Shown here one piece after another: positions 1 through 8,653 of a stretch of DNA of 64,000 bases. The first letter of the stretch is position 1; the number at the start of each line of letters is the position of its first letter. Made by a program: the position numbers and the translations under genes. The DNA is from Halalkaliarchaeum desulfuricum. Its GTDB lineage: Archaea; Halobacteriota; Halobacteria; Halobacteriales; Haloferacaceae. Under the pieces are notes generated by a model, which was given only the letters and a program-made list of their open reading frames with translations, ran no database searches and was not told where the DNA came from. The stretch is from contig NZ_CP025066.1 in the NCBI RefSeq assembly GCF_002952775.1, positions 1,054,001 through 1,118,000 of the forward strand. The letters run 5' to 3'.

Positions 1-18
1 CCGGTTTCCCCTCCCGGT

Positions 19-936
19 TCACCTGGCTGTCCCCGCGCGTTCGCCGTCGACGGATCGATCGGCAAGCTCGAGGAACACGTCCTCGAGGCTGGACTCCCGC
101 GTTCTGATGTCCAGCACCGATCCGCCGGCGTCTTCTGCCCGCTCTCGAGCCGACTCGACGCCGTCCATGTCCGCGCAAACCACCCGGAACCGACGGCCCG
201 TTCCGTCCGATCCGCCGGATGTCGGTTCGGCCCCGTCGATCGGTACGTCGACGTACACGTGATAGCTCGTCTCACCGTGTTCGGCACGGATCTCGGGCAC
301 GGTTCCTCTGGCGACGATCTCCCCTTCGTTCATGATGATCACCCGGTCACACACCGACTCGACGTGATACAGGTTGTGTGCCGAGAAGACGACCGTCTTC
401 CCGCGATCCCTGAGATCGCGTGTGAACTCGAGGACGTAGTTGGTGGTTAGCGGATCCAGCCCCGACGCGGGTTCGTCGTAGAGTAATACCTCCGGGTCGT
501 TGACCAGCGATCGGGTGATCGCCACCTTCCGTTTCATTCCCTTCGACATGTCGCCGATGCGGCGGTCCCGGTACTCCAGTTCGAGCCGGTCGAGCGAGTC
601 GGCGATCCGTTCGTCGGCGATCTCCCGTTCGACGCCGTACAGATCAGCGAAGAACCGCAGATACGAGCGGGGCGTCATGTCCTCGTACAGCGGCGACTCC
701 TCGGGAAGGTAGCCGAGCAGCCTGCGCATCGCCGGATCGTCGGCGTCGTACCCCGCAACCATCGCCGTCCCTGCAGTCGGTTCCACAAGTCCCGCGAGCA
801 TCTTCAGCGTCGTCGTCTTTCCCGCGCCGTTCGGGCCGACGATTCCGAACACTTCGCCGGGTTCGACCTCGAAACTGGCGTCGACGACCGCCGGGAACCC
901 GGCGTACGTCTTCCGCAGACCTGCGACCTCGATCAT
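19..936 (-). CDS. ABC transporter ATP-binding protein (ABC-2 export type)
   Basis: A 305-residue nucleotide-binding subunit that would hydrolyse ATP to drive an ABC-2 type exporter. Visible motifs are Walker A GPNGAGKTT at 34-42, a degenerate signature SKGMKRK at 131-137, Walker B LLYDEP at 151-156 with a SGLDP D-loop after it, and the switch His in SAHNLYHVE near 188. The SKGMKRK signature and a C-terminal ferredoxin-like tail ending near SLEDVFLEL are usual for the ABC-2/NatA/CcmA group. No membrane subunit is seen here; it would lie downstream, beyond the left edge. The substrate cannot be inferred. Confidence 0.9.
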   Translation of the reverse strand: MIEVAGLRKTYAGFPAVVDASFEVEPGEVFGIVGPNGAGKTTTLKMLAGLVEPTAGTAMVAGYDADDPAMRRLLGYLPEESPLYEDMTPRSYLRFFADLYGVEREIADERIADSLDRLELEYRDRRIGDMSKGMKRKVAITRSLVNDPEVLLYDEPASGLDPLTTNYVLEFTRDLRDRGKTVVFSAHNLYHVESVCDRVIIMNEGEIVARGTVPEIRAEHGETSYHVYVDVPIDGAEPTSGGSDGTGRRFRVVCADMDGVESARERAEDAGGSVLDIRTRESSLEDVFLELADRSVDGERAGTAR

Positions 937-1336
937 GTGAACTACCCGTCGGGATCCTCCGACTTATAATTCGCCCAGAAAGCACGAAGAAAACGTCCGT
1001 CGTTGTCCGCGTACGCCGGCCGGATGCGTCGCTACCGAACGGTGCCGTCCGATCTATCGTGAAAAATGCTCAATCCGTTTGTTCGGTCGCCTCTCCGCCT
1101 CGTTCCCAGACGCCGCCGGCGGACACGCCGGTCGGCGCCGTGTGACTCACGTCCCGCATCGTTGCGTTGTTTGCCATCGTGCTCTTTCATAGCACGGACG
1201 TCATATATAAACGCACCGGGGAACTGGCTATTACATTCCTTATCAAATAAGGGACCTTATACACCGGACCGCACTCGCCGAAATCGGCAGCCGGAAGACG
1301 AGACAACTTAAGTGGCGAGGACGCCCCGAATGAGCC
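937..1336. other. Divergent intergenic region with palindromes
   Basis: A 400-bp gap between two divergent genes. It holds the minus-strand box A at 961-971 and a plus-strand box A (ACTTAAGT near 1305-1312) for pgi. There is an AT-rich block at 1195-1265 with ATATATAAA at about 1203-1211, a hairpin GTGCT/AGCAC at about 1180-1196, and a perfect palindrome CCTTAT-CAA-ATAAGG at 1237-1251. The open frame at 1066-1311 is Arg-rich, lacks a recognisable domain and looks non-coding. The palindrome may be an operator or the end of a small transcript. Confidence 0.4.
961..971 (-). promoter_or_regulatory. Box A promoter of the ABC ATPase gene
   Basis: On the minus strand the sequence GAATTATAAGT lies about 30 nt before the ATG at 936. 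This spacing is typical of haloarchaeal transcripts with no or a very short leader. Confidence 0.5.
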
Positions 1337-2641
1337 ATGAACGTCGACATCGGGAACGCGCTCGACACCTCGCCGGGGGTCTCCAGGGACGGTCTGGAAC
1401 GGCTCGACCGGCGAGTAGAACGCGCCCACGGGCGAATTCAGGAGGGGCGAGAGCGCGGCGAACACGGCTTCGCCGCGTTGAACCTCCCCGAGCGGTGCGA
1501 CCCGAGGGAGGTCGAAGACACCGTGGCGCCGTTCGGGGACCCACGCGCCGTCGTGACCGTTGGAATCGGGGGCAGCGCGCTGGGGGCAGCGACGTTCTCG
1601 GCTGCCTTGGAAAGCGACGTCGACGCCTACTTCCTCGACAACGTGGATCCGGCACACGCCCGGAGGCTGTTGTCGTCGCTTCCACTCGAGGAGACCGTGG
1701 TGAACGTCGTCTCGAAGTCCGGGACGACCGCGGAGACGCTCGCAAACTTTCTGGTCGTCAGGGACGCCATGCAGCGGGCTTCCGTCGACTGGACCGACCG
1801 AACGTTCGTGACGACCGGGCCGTCGGGCAACCTCCGGGAGCTCGCAGCAAAACACGATCTGCCCGCCCTCGACGTCCCGGAGGGTGTCCCGGGACGATTC
1901 GCCGCACTCTCGCCGGTAGGACTGGCGTGTGCGGCGATTCAGGGCCACGACGTCGAGGCAATCCTGGAAGGGGGCTCGGCGGCCGCCGATCGACTGGATC
2001 GAGCCGGAGCCGGATCGCTGTTCGAGACCCCCGCCTACGCCTACGGCGCGGTGACGTACGCGCTCGCCCAGCGCGGCGCCGGCGTCAACGCCGTGATGCC
2101 GTACGCGGAGTCGCTGGAGACGTTCGCAGAGTGGTTCGCACAGTTGTGGGCCGAGAGCCTCGGGAAGGACGGGCTCGGTCAGACGCCGGCACGGGCACTG
2201 GGCGCGACCGACCAGCACTCGCAGCTCCAGCTGTATCGTGCGGGTCCACGGGACAAGCTGGTGACGCTGCTCCGGCCGACCGAGCGACCCGATCTGGAAA
2301 TTCCCGAAACGGATCTCGAGGGGCTGTCGTATCTGGGCGGGTCGACGCTGGGGGAGCTACTCGACGCGGAGTTCGAGGCGACGGAGGCGAGCCTGGCAGC
2401 TGCCGGTCGTCCCTCCGTCCGGATCGAAATCGACCGCGTGGACGAACGCTCCCTCGGCGAACTGCTGTACGCCATGGAGGCCGCCTGCGTACTGCACGGC
2501 GATCTCGCCTCCGTAGACACGTTCGTCCAGCCCGCCGTCGAGTGGGGAAAACGCGCCGCGAGGGGCCTTCTCGGCGGCGGGGAGTTCCCGGAAGCTGAGG
2601 CGGTGCGGGACAAGGAAACGCTGATCGTCGACGGTAACTAA
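1337..2641 (+). CDS. pgi: Glucose-6-phosphate isomerase
   Basis: A 434-residue cytoplasmic enzyme interconverting glucose-6-phosphate and fructose-6-phosphate, serving mainly gluconeogenesis in haloarchaea. Sugar-phosphate-binding motifs GIGGSALG (76-83) and SKSGTTAET (126-134) are clear, and GVPGRFAALSPVGL follows in the middle of the protein. The ATG lies about 27 nt after ACTTAAGT, which fits a leaderless mRNA and fixes the start. The last codons (ending VDGN-stop) form the template-like first part of the 35-bp repeats that follow. Length is shorter than the bacterial enzyme (about 550 residues) but normal for haloarchaeal PGI. Confidence 0.93.
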   Translation: MNVDIGNALDTSPGVSRDGLERLDRRVERAHGRIQEGRERGEHGFAALNLPERCDPREVEDTVAPFGDPRAVVTVGIGGSALGAATFSAALESDVDAYFLDNVDPAHARRLLSSLPLEETVVNVVSKSGTTAETLANFLVVRDAMQRASVDWTDRTFVTTGPSGNLRELAAKHDLPALDVPEGVPGRFAALSPVGLACAAIQGHDVEAILEGGSAAADRLDRAGAGSLFETPAYAYGAVTYALAQRGAGVNAVMPYAESLETFAEWFAQLWAESLGKDGLGQTPARALGATDQHSQLQLYRAGPRDKLVTLLRPTERPDLEIPETDLEGLSYLGGSTLGELLDAEFEATEASLAAAGRPSVRIEIDRVDERSLGELLYAMEAACVLHGDLASVDTFVQPAVEWGKRAARGLLGGGEFPEAEAVRDKETLIVDGN

Positions 2642-2815
2642 TCGACGGCAACTGAACAGCCGTCGACGGTAACTGATCGACGGCAACTGAACAGCCGTCG
2701 ACGGTAACTGATCGACGGCAACTGAACAGCCGTCGACGGTAACTGATCGACGGCAACTGAACAGCCGTCGACGGTAACTGATCGACGGCAACTGAACAGC
2801 CGTCGACGGTAACTA
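2641..2815. repeat. Five tandem 35-bp repeats after pgi
   Basis: Five head-to-tail units of 35 bp (2641-2675, 2676-2710, 2711-2745, 2746-2780, 2781-2815). The first four are identical and the fifth differs only in its last base. Each unit contains the palindrome CCGTCGACGG and two related halves (ATCGACGGCAACTG and GTCGACGGTAACTG). The pgi 3' end GTCGACGGTAACTAATCGA is a near copy of the unit junction, so the array seems to have grown out of the gene end. There are no spacers, so it is not a CRISPR array. Confidence 0.95.
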
Positions 2816-2854
2816 ATCGACGCTCCTTTGGGGTGCCGGCGCGTACTCGACCCG

Positions 2855-3610
2855 ATGAGCGAATCGCCCGAGTCCGGGGGTGGCGGGACGGTGAGCTCCG
2901 TGCTCTACCGGCTACTGCAGGGAGTCGCAGTCGTGTTGGCCGCGTTCGCGGGGGCCGTCGTTTTCGCGGGTGCCGGGATCGGCGCCCTGGTTTCCGGCGG
3001 GATCGTCGAACCCGAGACGGTTGGCTATCACCTCGCGTTGACGGTGTTGCAGTTCGTCGGCTTCGGCGTCGGTATCGCTGGCTACGTGGCGATCACCGAC
3101 GATCGGGAGCTCATTCGGTATCGTTTCCCCACGCGGTACAGTTGGGGACTGATCGGGGTCGGCGTCGTCATTTTGCTGGTGGTCCAGTTCGGTTTTGGAT
3201 TCCTGCTTTCCGAACTCGGGCTCGAGGCGGGCCAGAACGAGGTGATCATCATCGGGAGGGAGAACCCACAGTTCTTCCTGTACATGATCCTCGTATCGAT
3301 CGTCGTCGTCGGGCCGGTCGAGGAGTTGCTGTTTCGCGGGGTCGTCCAGGGGCTGCTCCGGCGGGCACTGTCCGCCTGGCCTGCGATCGTTATGGCGTCG
3401 GCGTTTTTCGGCCTCGTCCACGTGTGGGCCGTCCGTGGGACGATCGAACAGCAACTCCTGTACGCGTTCGTCGCTACTGTACTCGGACTCATACTCGGCT
3501 ATCTCTACGAACGGACGGACAACATCGTCGTCCCGGGACTCGCACACGGGCTGTACAACGCGGTGTTGTTCGCGATCCAGTACGTTGCCGTCACCCGTGC
3601 GTTTATTTGA
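2855..3610 (+). CDS. CPBP (CAAX protease/bacteriocin-processing) family membrane protease
   Basis: An integral membrane protein of 251 residues from the ATG at 2855; a TTG further upstream is a weaker start. The family's three motifs are present: EELLFR at 156-161 followed by RG, a second motif FGLVHVW with His 189, and a third motif HGLYNA near the C terminus. These supply the Glu, His and Asn residues of the glutamate-type intramembrane active site. About seven hydrophobic helices are visible. The substrate is unknown. The gene sits alone between the pgi repeat array and the dehydratase gene. Confidence 0.8.
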   Translation: MSESPESGGGGTVSSVLYRLLQGVAVVLAAFAGAVVFAGAGIGALVSGGIVEPETVGYHLALTVLQFVGFGVGIAGYVAITDDRELIRYRFPTRYSWGLIGVGVVILLVVQFGFGFLLSELGLEAGQNEVIIIGRENPQFFLYMILVSIVVVGPVEELLFRGVVQGLLRRALSAWPAIVMASAFFGLVHVWAVRGTIEQQLLYAFVATVLGLILGYLYERTDNIVVPGLAHGLYNAVLFAIQYVAVTRAFI

Positions 3611-3694
3611 TCCGTCACGGACGGTCATCAGATCGCCCGAGACGGGGGGTTCGCGCGACCAAAGGTTTACGCATTCACGAGTTAATTAGCGACT

Positions 3695-4933
3695 ATGGGA
3701 AGAGAGTACGCAGAGTTACACGACCCAAATGCCGAGTACACGATGCGGGAGCTCTCCGCGGAGACGATGGGCGTGACGGCAAAGCGGGGCGGGGGACGCG
3801 ACATCGAGATCACCGACGTCCAGACGACGATGGTGGACGGTAACTTTCCGTGGACCCTCGTTCGGGTGTACACCGATGCGGGAATCGTCGGAACCGGGGA
3901 GGCGTACTGGGGCGCGGGTGTGCCCGAACTCATCGAGCGGATGAAGCCGTTCGTCGTCGGCGAGAATCCCCTGGACATCGATCGGCTTTACGAGCACCTG
4001 ATCCAGAAGATGTCCGGGGAGGGCTCTGTCGAGGGTGTCACCGTCACCGCCATCTCCGGTATCGAAGTCGCGTTACACGACCTCGCCGGGAAGATTCTCG
4101 AGCTGCCGGCCTACCAGCTGCTCGGCGGAAAGTATCGCGACGAGGTCCGGGTGTACAACGACTGTCACACCGAAGCGGAGGCGGACCCCGAGGCGTGTGC
4201 CGACGAGGCCGAACGCGTCGTCGAGGAACTCGGCTACGACGCACTGAAGTTCGATCTCGACGTTCCCTCCGGGTTCGAGAAAGACCGTGCGAACCGGCAC
4301 CTCCGACCGGGCGAAATCCGCCACAAGGCAGAGATCGTCGAGAAAGTCACCGAGCGGGTGAAAGATCGGGCGGACGTAGCCTTCGACTGCCACTGGACGT
4401 TCTCGGGAGAATCGGCAAAGCGGCTCGCGGCCGCCATCGAGGAGTACGACGTCTGGTGGCTCGAGGATCCCGTCCCGCCGGAGAACCTCCAGGTTCAAGA
4501 GGAAGTCACAAAGTCGACGATCACGCCGATCGCGGTCGGCGAGAACCGCTATCGGGTCACCGAGGAGCGTCGACTCATCGAGAACGGCGCCGTCGACATC
4601 GTCGCTCCCGACCTCCCGAAAGTCGGCGGGATGCGCGAGACCCGGAAGATCGCCGACGTCGCCAACCAGTACTACGTCCCGGTGGCGATGCACAACGTCG
4701 CCTCGCCCGTGGCGACGATGGCTGCAGCCCACGTCGCCACCGCGGTACCGAACTCGCTTGCCGTCGAGTTCCACAGCTACGAACTCGACTGGTGGGACGA
4801 CCTCGTCGAAGAGACGGTGATCGAGGACGGTTCCATCACGGTGCCAGAAGAGCCGGGACTCGGCGTGACGCTCGATCTGGACACGGTCGAAGAGCGGATG
4901 GTCGACGGCGAGGAGTTGTTCGAGGAAGCGTGA
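3695..4933 (+). CDS. gnaD: Enolase-superfamily sugar acid dehydratase, probably D-gluconate dehydratase
   Basis: A 412-residue protein of the mandelate racemase/muconate lactonizing family. It has an N-terminal capping domain (about 25-150) and a TIM barrel with the expected metal ligands in FDCHW (about 230), WLEDP (about 256) and VGEN (about 282), and a catalytic-type His in MHNVAS. From memory it closely resembles the haloarchaeal gluconate dehydratase of the semi-phosphorylative Entner-Doudoroff route (gluconate to 2-keto-3-deoxygluconate). A related substrate such as xylonate or galactonate is possible. Its stop codon TGA is the loop of the first downstream hairpin. Confidence 0.75.
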   Translation: MGREYAELHDPNAEYTMRELSAETMGVTAKRGGGRDIEITDVQTTMVDGNFPWTLVRVYTDAGIVGTGEAYWGAGVPELIERMKPFVVGENPLDIDRLYEHLIQKMSGEGSVEGVTVTAISGIEVALHDLAGKILELPAYQLLGGKYRDEVRVYNDCHTEAEADPEACADEAERVVEELGYDALKFDLDVPSGFEKDRANRHLRPGEIRHKAEIVEKVTERVKDRADVAFDCHWTFSGESAKRLAAAIEEYDVWWLEDPVPPENLQVQEEVTKSTITPIAVGENRYRVTEERRLIENGAVDIVAPDLPKVGGMRETRKIADVANQYYVPVAMHNVASPVATMAAAHVATAVPNSLAVEFHSYELDWWDDLVEETVIEDGSITVPEEPGLGVTLDLDTVEERMVDGEELFEEA

Positions 4934-5104
4934 GCTTCCTCGAGCCAGCGAATCTCCGATTCGCGTTGTTCGATCCGGCGTGAGCCGGATCGGGCTCGGA
5001 AATCTTCGATTTCCGGTGTTCGAGGAAGCGTGAGCTTCCTCGAGCCAGCGAATCTCCGATTCGCGTTGTTCGATCCGGCGTGAGCCGGATCGGGCTCGGA
5101 AATC
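4917..5104. repeat. Duplicated hairpin cassette between gnaD and dppF
   Basis: An 88-bp sequence occurs twice without a mismatch (4917-5004 and 5017-5104; period 100 bp). Each copy holds three inverted repeats: GAGGAAGC-GTGA-GCTTCCTC, GCGAATC-TCC-GATTCGC and GATCCGGC-GTGA-GCCGGATC. A fourth, GAAATC-TTC-GATTTC, lies between the copies. Copy 1 overlaps the last codons and stop of gnaD. The block lies between convergent genes and may end transcription from both sides. Confidence 0.95.
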
Positions 5105-5111
5105 GGAGCAG

Positions 5112-6524
5112 TCAGTCGTCCGAACCGAGGATCCCCAGGCCGGCATCCTCCTCGTCCGTTCCCCCGAGAACCTCGTCGCTGACGTCCGTTCCGTCCTCCT
5201 GATGGAGGTGACACGCCGCATAGTGGCGTGAGGTACCGTACTCCGTCTCGACCTCGTAGGCCGGTTCCTCGCGGGCACAGATGCTCTGCTTTGCGAACGA
5301 GTCGACGAGAAGCGCTCCCGCCTCGTCCCACTCCTCTGCGGAGAGATGCTGGAACGCCTCCTTGATGATCGACCCGGCGTCGCCGTCCGGCACTCCCTCC
5401 TCGAAGTACTCCTCCCGAATCCGGGAGCTGTCGGTGACCTCGAAGGTCCGTCGGTCTACGGCCCGCGTGAACTCCCGAACGCCCGTCCACTCGACATCGG
5501 TAAGATCGTACTCCGCCGGCTGGATCAACTCCGGACACCGAGTCCGGAACCGACACCCCGACGGCGGATCCAGCGGCGACGGGACGTCGCCCTCCAAGAT
5601 TCCGCGTTTGCCACCCGACCGAGGGTCCGGCACCGGAATCGAGTCGAGCAACGCCTTCGTGTACGGGTGTTGGGAGTTCTCGTACAGCTCCTCTTTGTCG
5701 GCCAGTTCGACGAGTTTGCCCAGATACATCACCGCGACTCGATCGGAGATGTACCGGATGACCGAGAGGTCGTGGGCGATGAACAGGTACGTGAGATCGA
5801 ACTCCTCCTGGAGCTGCTCCATCGTGTTGAGCACCTGCGCCTGAATGGAGACGTCGAGCGCGGAAACGGGCTCGTCACACACGATGAAGTCCGGGTTCAC
5901 CGACAGCGCCCGCGCGAGGTTGACCCGCTGGCGCTGCCCGCCGGAAAAGGCGTGCGGGTAGCGGTTGTAGTGCTGGGGATCCAGTCCGACCTTCTCGAGC
6001 AGTTCCCTGGCGCGGGCTTCGCGTCCCTCCTCGTCGAGCATCCCGTGGGCCTTCATTGGCTCCTCGACGATCGGGCCGACTTTCATCCGGGGATCCAGCG
6101 ACGACTGGGGGTCCTGAAAGATCATCTGCATTTCCTTGCGCCGCCTCCGGAGCGGTTCCCCGGACAGTTTCGCGAGGTCCTCCCCTTTGAAGTAGACGCT
6201 GCCTTCCGTGGGTTTCAGCAGGCGCAACACCGTCCGCGCGAGCGTCGACTTCCCGCAGCCGGACTCGCCGACCAGCCCCAGGGTCTCGCCTTTCTTGATG
6301 TCGAAGGAGACGTCGTCGACCGCTTTCACCTGCCGATCCTGCCGTCGGAGGTACGGGAACTCGTCGTCGACGGTGACGTTCCCGAACAGGCTGTCGGTGT
6401 CGCTGAAGTACTTTTTCAGTCCCTCGACCCGGACCAGCGGCTCGCCTTCCGCCACCTCCCTGTCGATTCCCGGCGTCGCGAGCGTATCGTCCTCGAAGTC
6501 GAAGCCTGCATCGGCGTCACTCAT
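5112..6524 (-). CDS. dppF: Dipeptide/oligopeptide ABC transporter ATPase, DppF/OppF type
   Basis: ATPase subunit of the importer, 470 residues from the ATG at 6524. That start is preceded by GGAGGTGA and overlaps the dppD stop as ATGAGTGA, so translational coupling is likely; a start three codons earlier is possible. Walker [10 protein letters not shown] is at 86-94, then FSGGQRQRV and Walker B FIVCDEP. The oligopeptide-type C-terminal Cys region (CRFRTRCPE ... CAREEP ... YAACH) is interrupted by about 80 extra residues, making it longer than the usual 320-340-residue family member. Confidence 0.88.
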   Translation of the reverse strand: MSDADAGFDFEDDTLATPGIDREVAEGEPLVRVEGLKKYFSDTDSLFGNVTVDDEFPYLRRQDRQVKAVDDVSFDIKKGETLGLVGESGCGKSTLARTVLRLLKPTEGSVYFKGEDLAKLSGEPLRRRRKEMQMIFQDPQSSLDPRMKVGPIVEEPMKAHGMLDEEGREARARELLEKVGLDPQHYNRYPHAFSGGQRQRVNLARALSVNPDFIVCDEPVSALDVSIQAQVLNTMEQLQEEFDLTYLFIAHDLSVIRYISDRVAVMYLGKLVELADKEELYENSQHPYTKALLDSIPVPDPRSGGKRGILEGDVPSPLDPPSGCRFRTRCPELIQPAEYDLTDVEWTGVREFTRAVDRRTFEVTDSSRIREEYFEEGVPDGDAGSIIKEAFQHLSAEEWDEAGALLVDSFAKQSICAREEPAYEVETEYGTSRHYAACHLHQEDGTDVSDEVLGGTDEEDAGLGILGSDD

Positions 6525-7641
6525 CGACCTCACCTCCCTGTCGGCCGGCGAAACCGGCGCTGAATCCGCCTGTCGCCTCCGTCTGCAGCGGTCGGCTCTC
6601 CTGGTAGCCGACGTCGAAGGCGTCGTACTTCACGCAGGCGACGTTGTGGCGCTCGGCCGACTCGCCGAGGTCGCGCGGTTCGGGATGCACCTCTGTACAC
6701 ACCTCCCGCGCTTCCGGACAGCGCGAGTGGAACCGACAGCCGGACGGCGGATTGATCGCTTCGGGCATCACGCCCTTGATGGGATCGAGCGCGTCGACTG
6801 TTTCGTCGGGGCGTGGCATCGAATCCAAAAGCGCCACCGTGTACGGGTGCATCGTCTCGTAGAAGATCTCCTCGACGTCGGCCTGTTCGATGATTTCGCC
6901 GAGATACATCACGTTCACGCGGTCGGCGATCTCGGCGATGACGCTCATGTCGTGAGTCACCCAGATAAACGCAGTGCCGTACTTCTCCTGGAGTTCCTCG
7001 ACGAGATCCAGGATCTGTCCCTCGACGGTCACGTCCAGCGCCGTCGTCGGCTCGTCGGCAATGATCAGGTCCGGCTGGCAGGCGAGCGCCATTGCGATCA
7101 GCACGCGCTGGCGCATCCCGCCGGAGAACTGGTGGGGGTACTCGTCGTACCGTGCCACCGGATCCGGGATACCCACCTCACGGAGCATGTCGATGGCCTC
7201 CTGTTTGGCCGCTTTTTTGTCGAGTTCCCGGTTGATCTCGATGAACTCCCGGAGCTGTCCGCCGACGGTGAACACCGGGTTCAACGACTCCATCGGGTCC
7301 TGGAAGATGATCGCGATCTCCCGGCCCCGGATCTCCGTTCGCATCTGTTCGTTCGAGAGCATCTCCTCGCTGGGACGGAGTTCGCCTTCTGGGCCTTCCT
7401 CGAAGCCGATCAGCGTCCGGCCCTTGAACGTGACCTCGCCGTCGACGATCTCTCCGGGGCTTTCGACGAGCCGGAGGAGACTGGAGGTCGCGACGCTTTT
7501 GCCCGCGCCCGACTCGCCGACGAGCCCGACGATCTCCCCTTCGTGGACGTCAAATGAGATGCCGTCGACCGCCCGAACGGTGCCTTCTTCGGTGAAAAAC
7601 TGGGTCTTGAGGTTTTCGACGCTGAGTAGTGGTTCGCTCAT
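6517..7641 (-). CDS. dppD: Dipeptide/oligopeptide ABC transporter ATPase, DppD/OppD type
   Basis: First ATPase of the importer, 374 residues. Walker A GESGAGKS is at 42-49, followed by FSGGMRQRV and Walker [13 protein letters not shown], and an intact C-terminal oligopeptide-type motif [14 protein letters not shown]. It begins nine bases after the dppC stop codon and overlaps dppF by eight bases. It should pair with DppF as a heterodimer on the inner face of the membrane. Peptide is the family's usual cargo, but sugars or nickel are possible for this class. Confidence 0.88.
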   Translation of the reverse strand: MSEPLLSVENLKTQFFTEEGTVRAVDGISFDVHEGEIVGLVGESGAGKSVATSSLLRLVESPGEIVDGEVTFKGRTLIGFEEGPEGELRPSEEMLSNEQMRTEIRGREIAIIFQDPMESLNPVFTVGGQLREFIEINRELDKKAAKQEAIDMLREVGIPDPVARYDEYPHQFSGGMRQRVLIAMALACQPDLIIADEPTTALDVTVEGQILDLVEELQEKYGTAFIWVTHDMSVIAEIADRVNVMYLGEIIEQADVEEIFYETMHPYTVALLDSMPRPDETVDALDPIKGVMPEAINPPSGCRFHSRCPEAREVCTEVHPEPRDLGESAERHNVACVKYDAFDVGYQESRPLQTEATGGFSAGFAGRQGGEVDE

Positions 7642-7650
7642 ATATCGATC

Positions 7651-8637
7651 TCAGTTGTTGATTCGTGGATCCAGCGCGTCCTGCAGACCGTCGCCGAGAA
7701 TGTTGAACCCGATCACCGTGATCAGGATCGCCAGGCCCGGCCAGAGACTGAACGTGGGCGCCGGCAGCATGTAGTGACGCGACTCCGAGAGCATCTGTCC
7801 CCACGACGGTGTCGGCGGCTGCGCGCCGAACCCGAGGAACGACAGGCCGGCGACGATCAGGATGCTCACGCCGATCTGGAGCGTTGCCTGCACCAGCACT
7901 GGCGCGAAGCTGTTGGGAATGATGTGCCGGAGGATGATGTTGCGGTCCTTCACCCCCGCCGCCCTCGCGGCCTCGATGTAATCTTCTTCCCGGATCGAGA
8001 CGACTCGCGACCGGATGAGACGATTGAAGATCGGGATCGCGGTGATCCCCACGCCCACCATCGCGAACGTCAAGTTGCGGCCGAACGCGACCATGAACGC
8101 GATCACGAGCACCAGGAAGGGGATGGCGTAGATCGTCTCCGTGACCCGCTGGAGCACGTCGTCGACCCAGCCGCCGTAGTAGCCCGACACCGCGCCGATG
8201 AGCGTGCCGCCGACCAGCCCGATCGCGGTGGCCATGAAGCCGACCGTGATCGCGATCCGGGTCCCGTAGATGAGCCGAATGAGGATGTCCCGACCCCGAT
8301 GGTCGGTTCCCATCGGGTGTTCGAGCACGCCCTCGCCGAACTGGTTTTCCATGCCGAACGGCGGCAGCAGCCGGGTTACCTCGTCGGGGTCGCGGGCGGG
8401 GTGGTACCAGACGGATTCGGCGATCGCGTAATCGAAGACGAAGTAGTCGATCGACGCGTAGATCGCCACGAGCGTGACGATCCCGACCACGAAGATGCCG
8501 ATCCGGGCGGTAGTGTCGCGTTTGACCTGTTTGAGCGTGTACCGCAATCCGACGCGGGCCTCCACCTCGTCGACGCCGCCTTCGGTGTCCTCCCCGGGGG
8601 AGAACTCGTCGGTCTGAGATTCGGTTCCAGTAGCCAT
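7651..8637 (-). CDS. dppC: Dipeptide-type ABC transporter permease, DppC type
   Basis: Membrane subunit of 328 residues. An acidic N-terminal tail of about 40 residues precedes the first helix, and about six membrane segments follow. The permease-to-ATPase coupling motif EAARAAGVKDRNIILRHI lies in the C-terminal half, and the end PRINN is typical of DppC. It starts 16 nt after dppB ends, so the two are co-transcribed. Confidence 0.88.
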   Translation of the reverse strand: MATGTESQTDEFSPGEDTEGGVDEVEARVGLRYTLKQVKRDTTARIGIFVVGIVTLVAIYASIDYFVFDYAIAESVWYHPARDPDEVTRLLPPFGMENQFGEGVLEHPMGTDHRGRDILIRLIYGTRIAITVGFMATAIGLVGGTLIGAVSGYYGGWVDDVLQRVTETIYAIPFLVLVIAFMVAFGRNLTFAMVGVGITAIPIFNRLIRSRVVSIREEDYIEAARAAGVKDRNIILRHIIPNSFAPVLVQATLQIGVSILIVAGLSFLGFGAQPPTPSWGQMLSESRHYMLPAPTFSLWPGLAILITVIGFNILGDGLQDALDPRINN

Positions 8638-8653
8638 CAGTCGTCACCCTCCA

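Noticed and set aside
1066-1311. 81-codon open frame before pgi
   Set aside because: Arg/Pro-rich translation without a domain, overlapping palindromes and the pgi promoter; typical of non-coding GC-rich DNA.
1312-2598. 428-codon frame overlapping pgi in another phase
   Set aside because: Arg-rich shadow; pgi in the other phase has the isomerase motifs and a promoter.
2641-2815. CRISPR array
   Set aside because: Units are head to tail with no unique spacers, and no cas genes are in the window.
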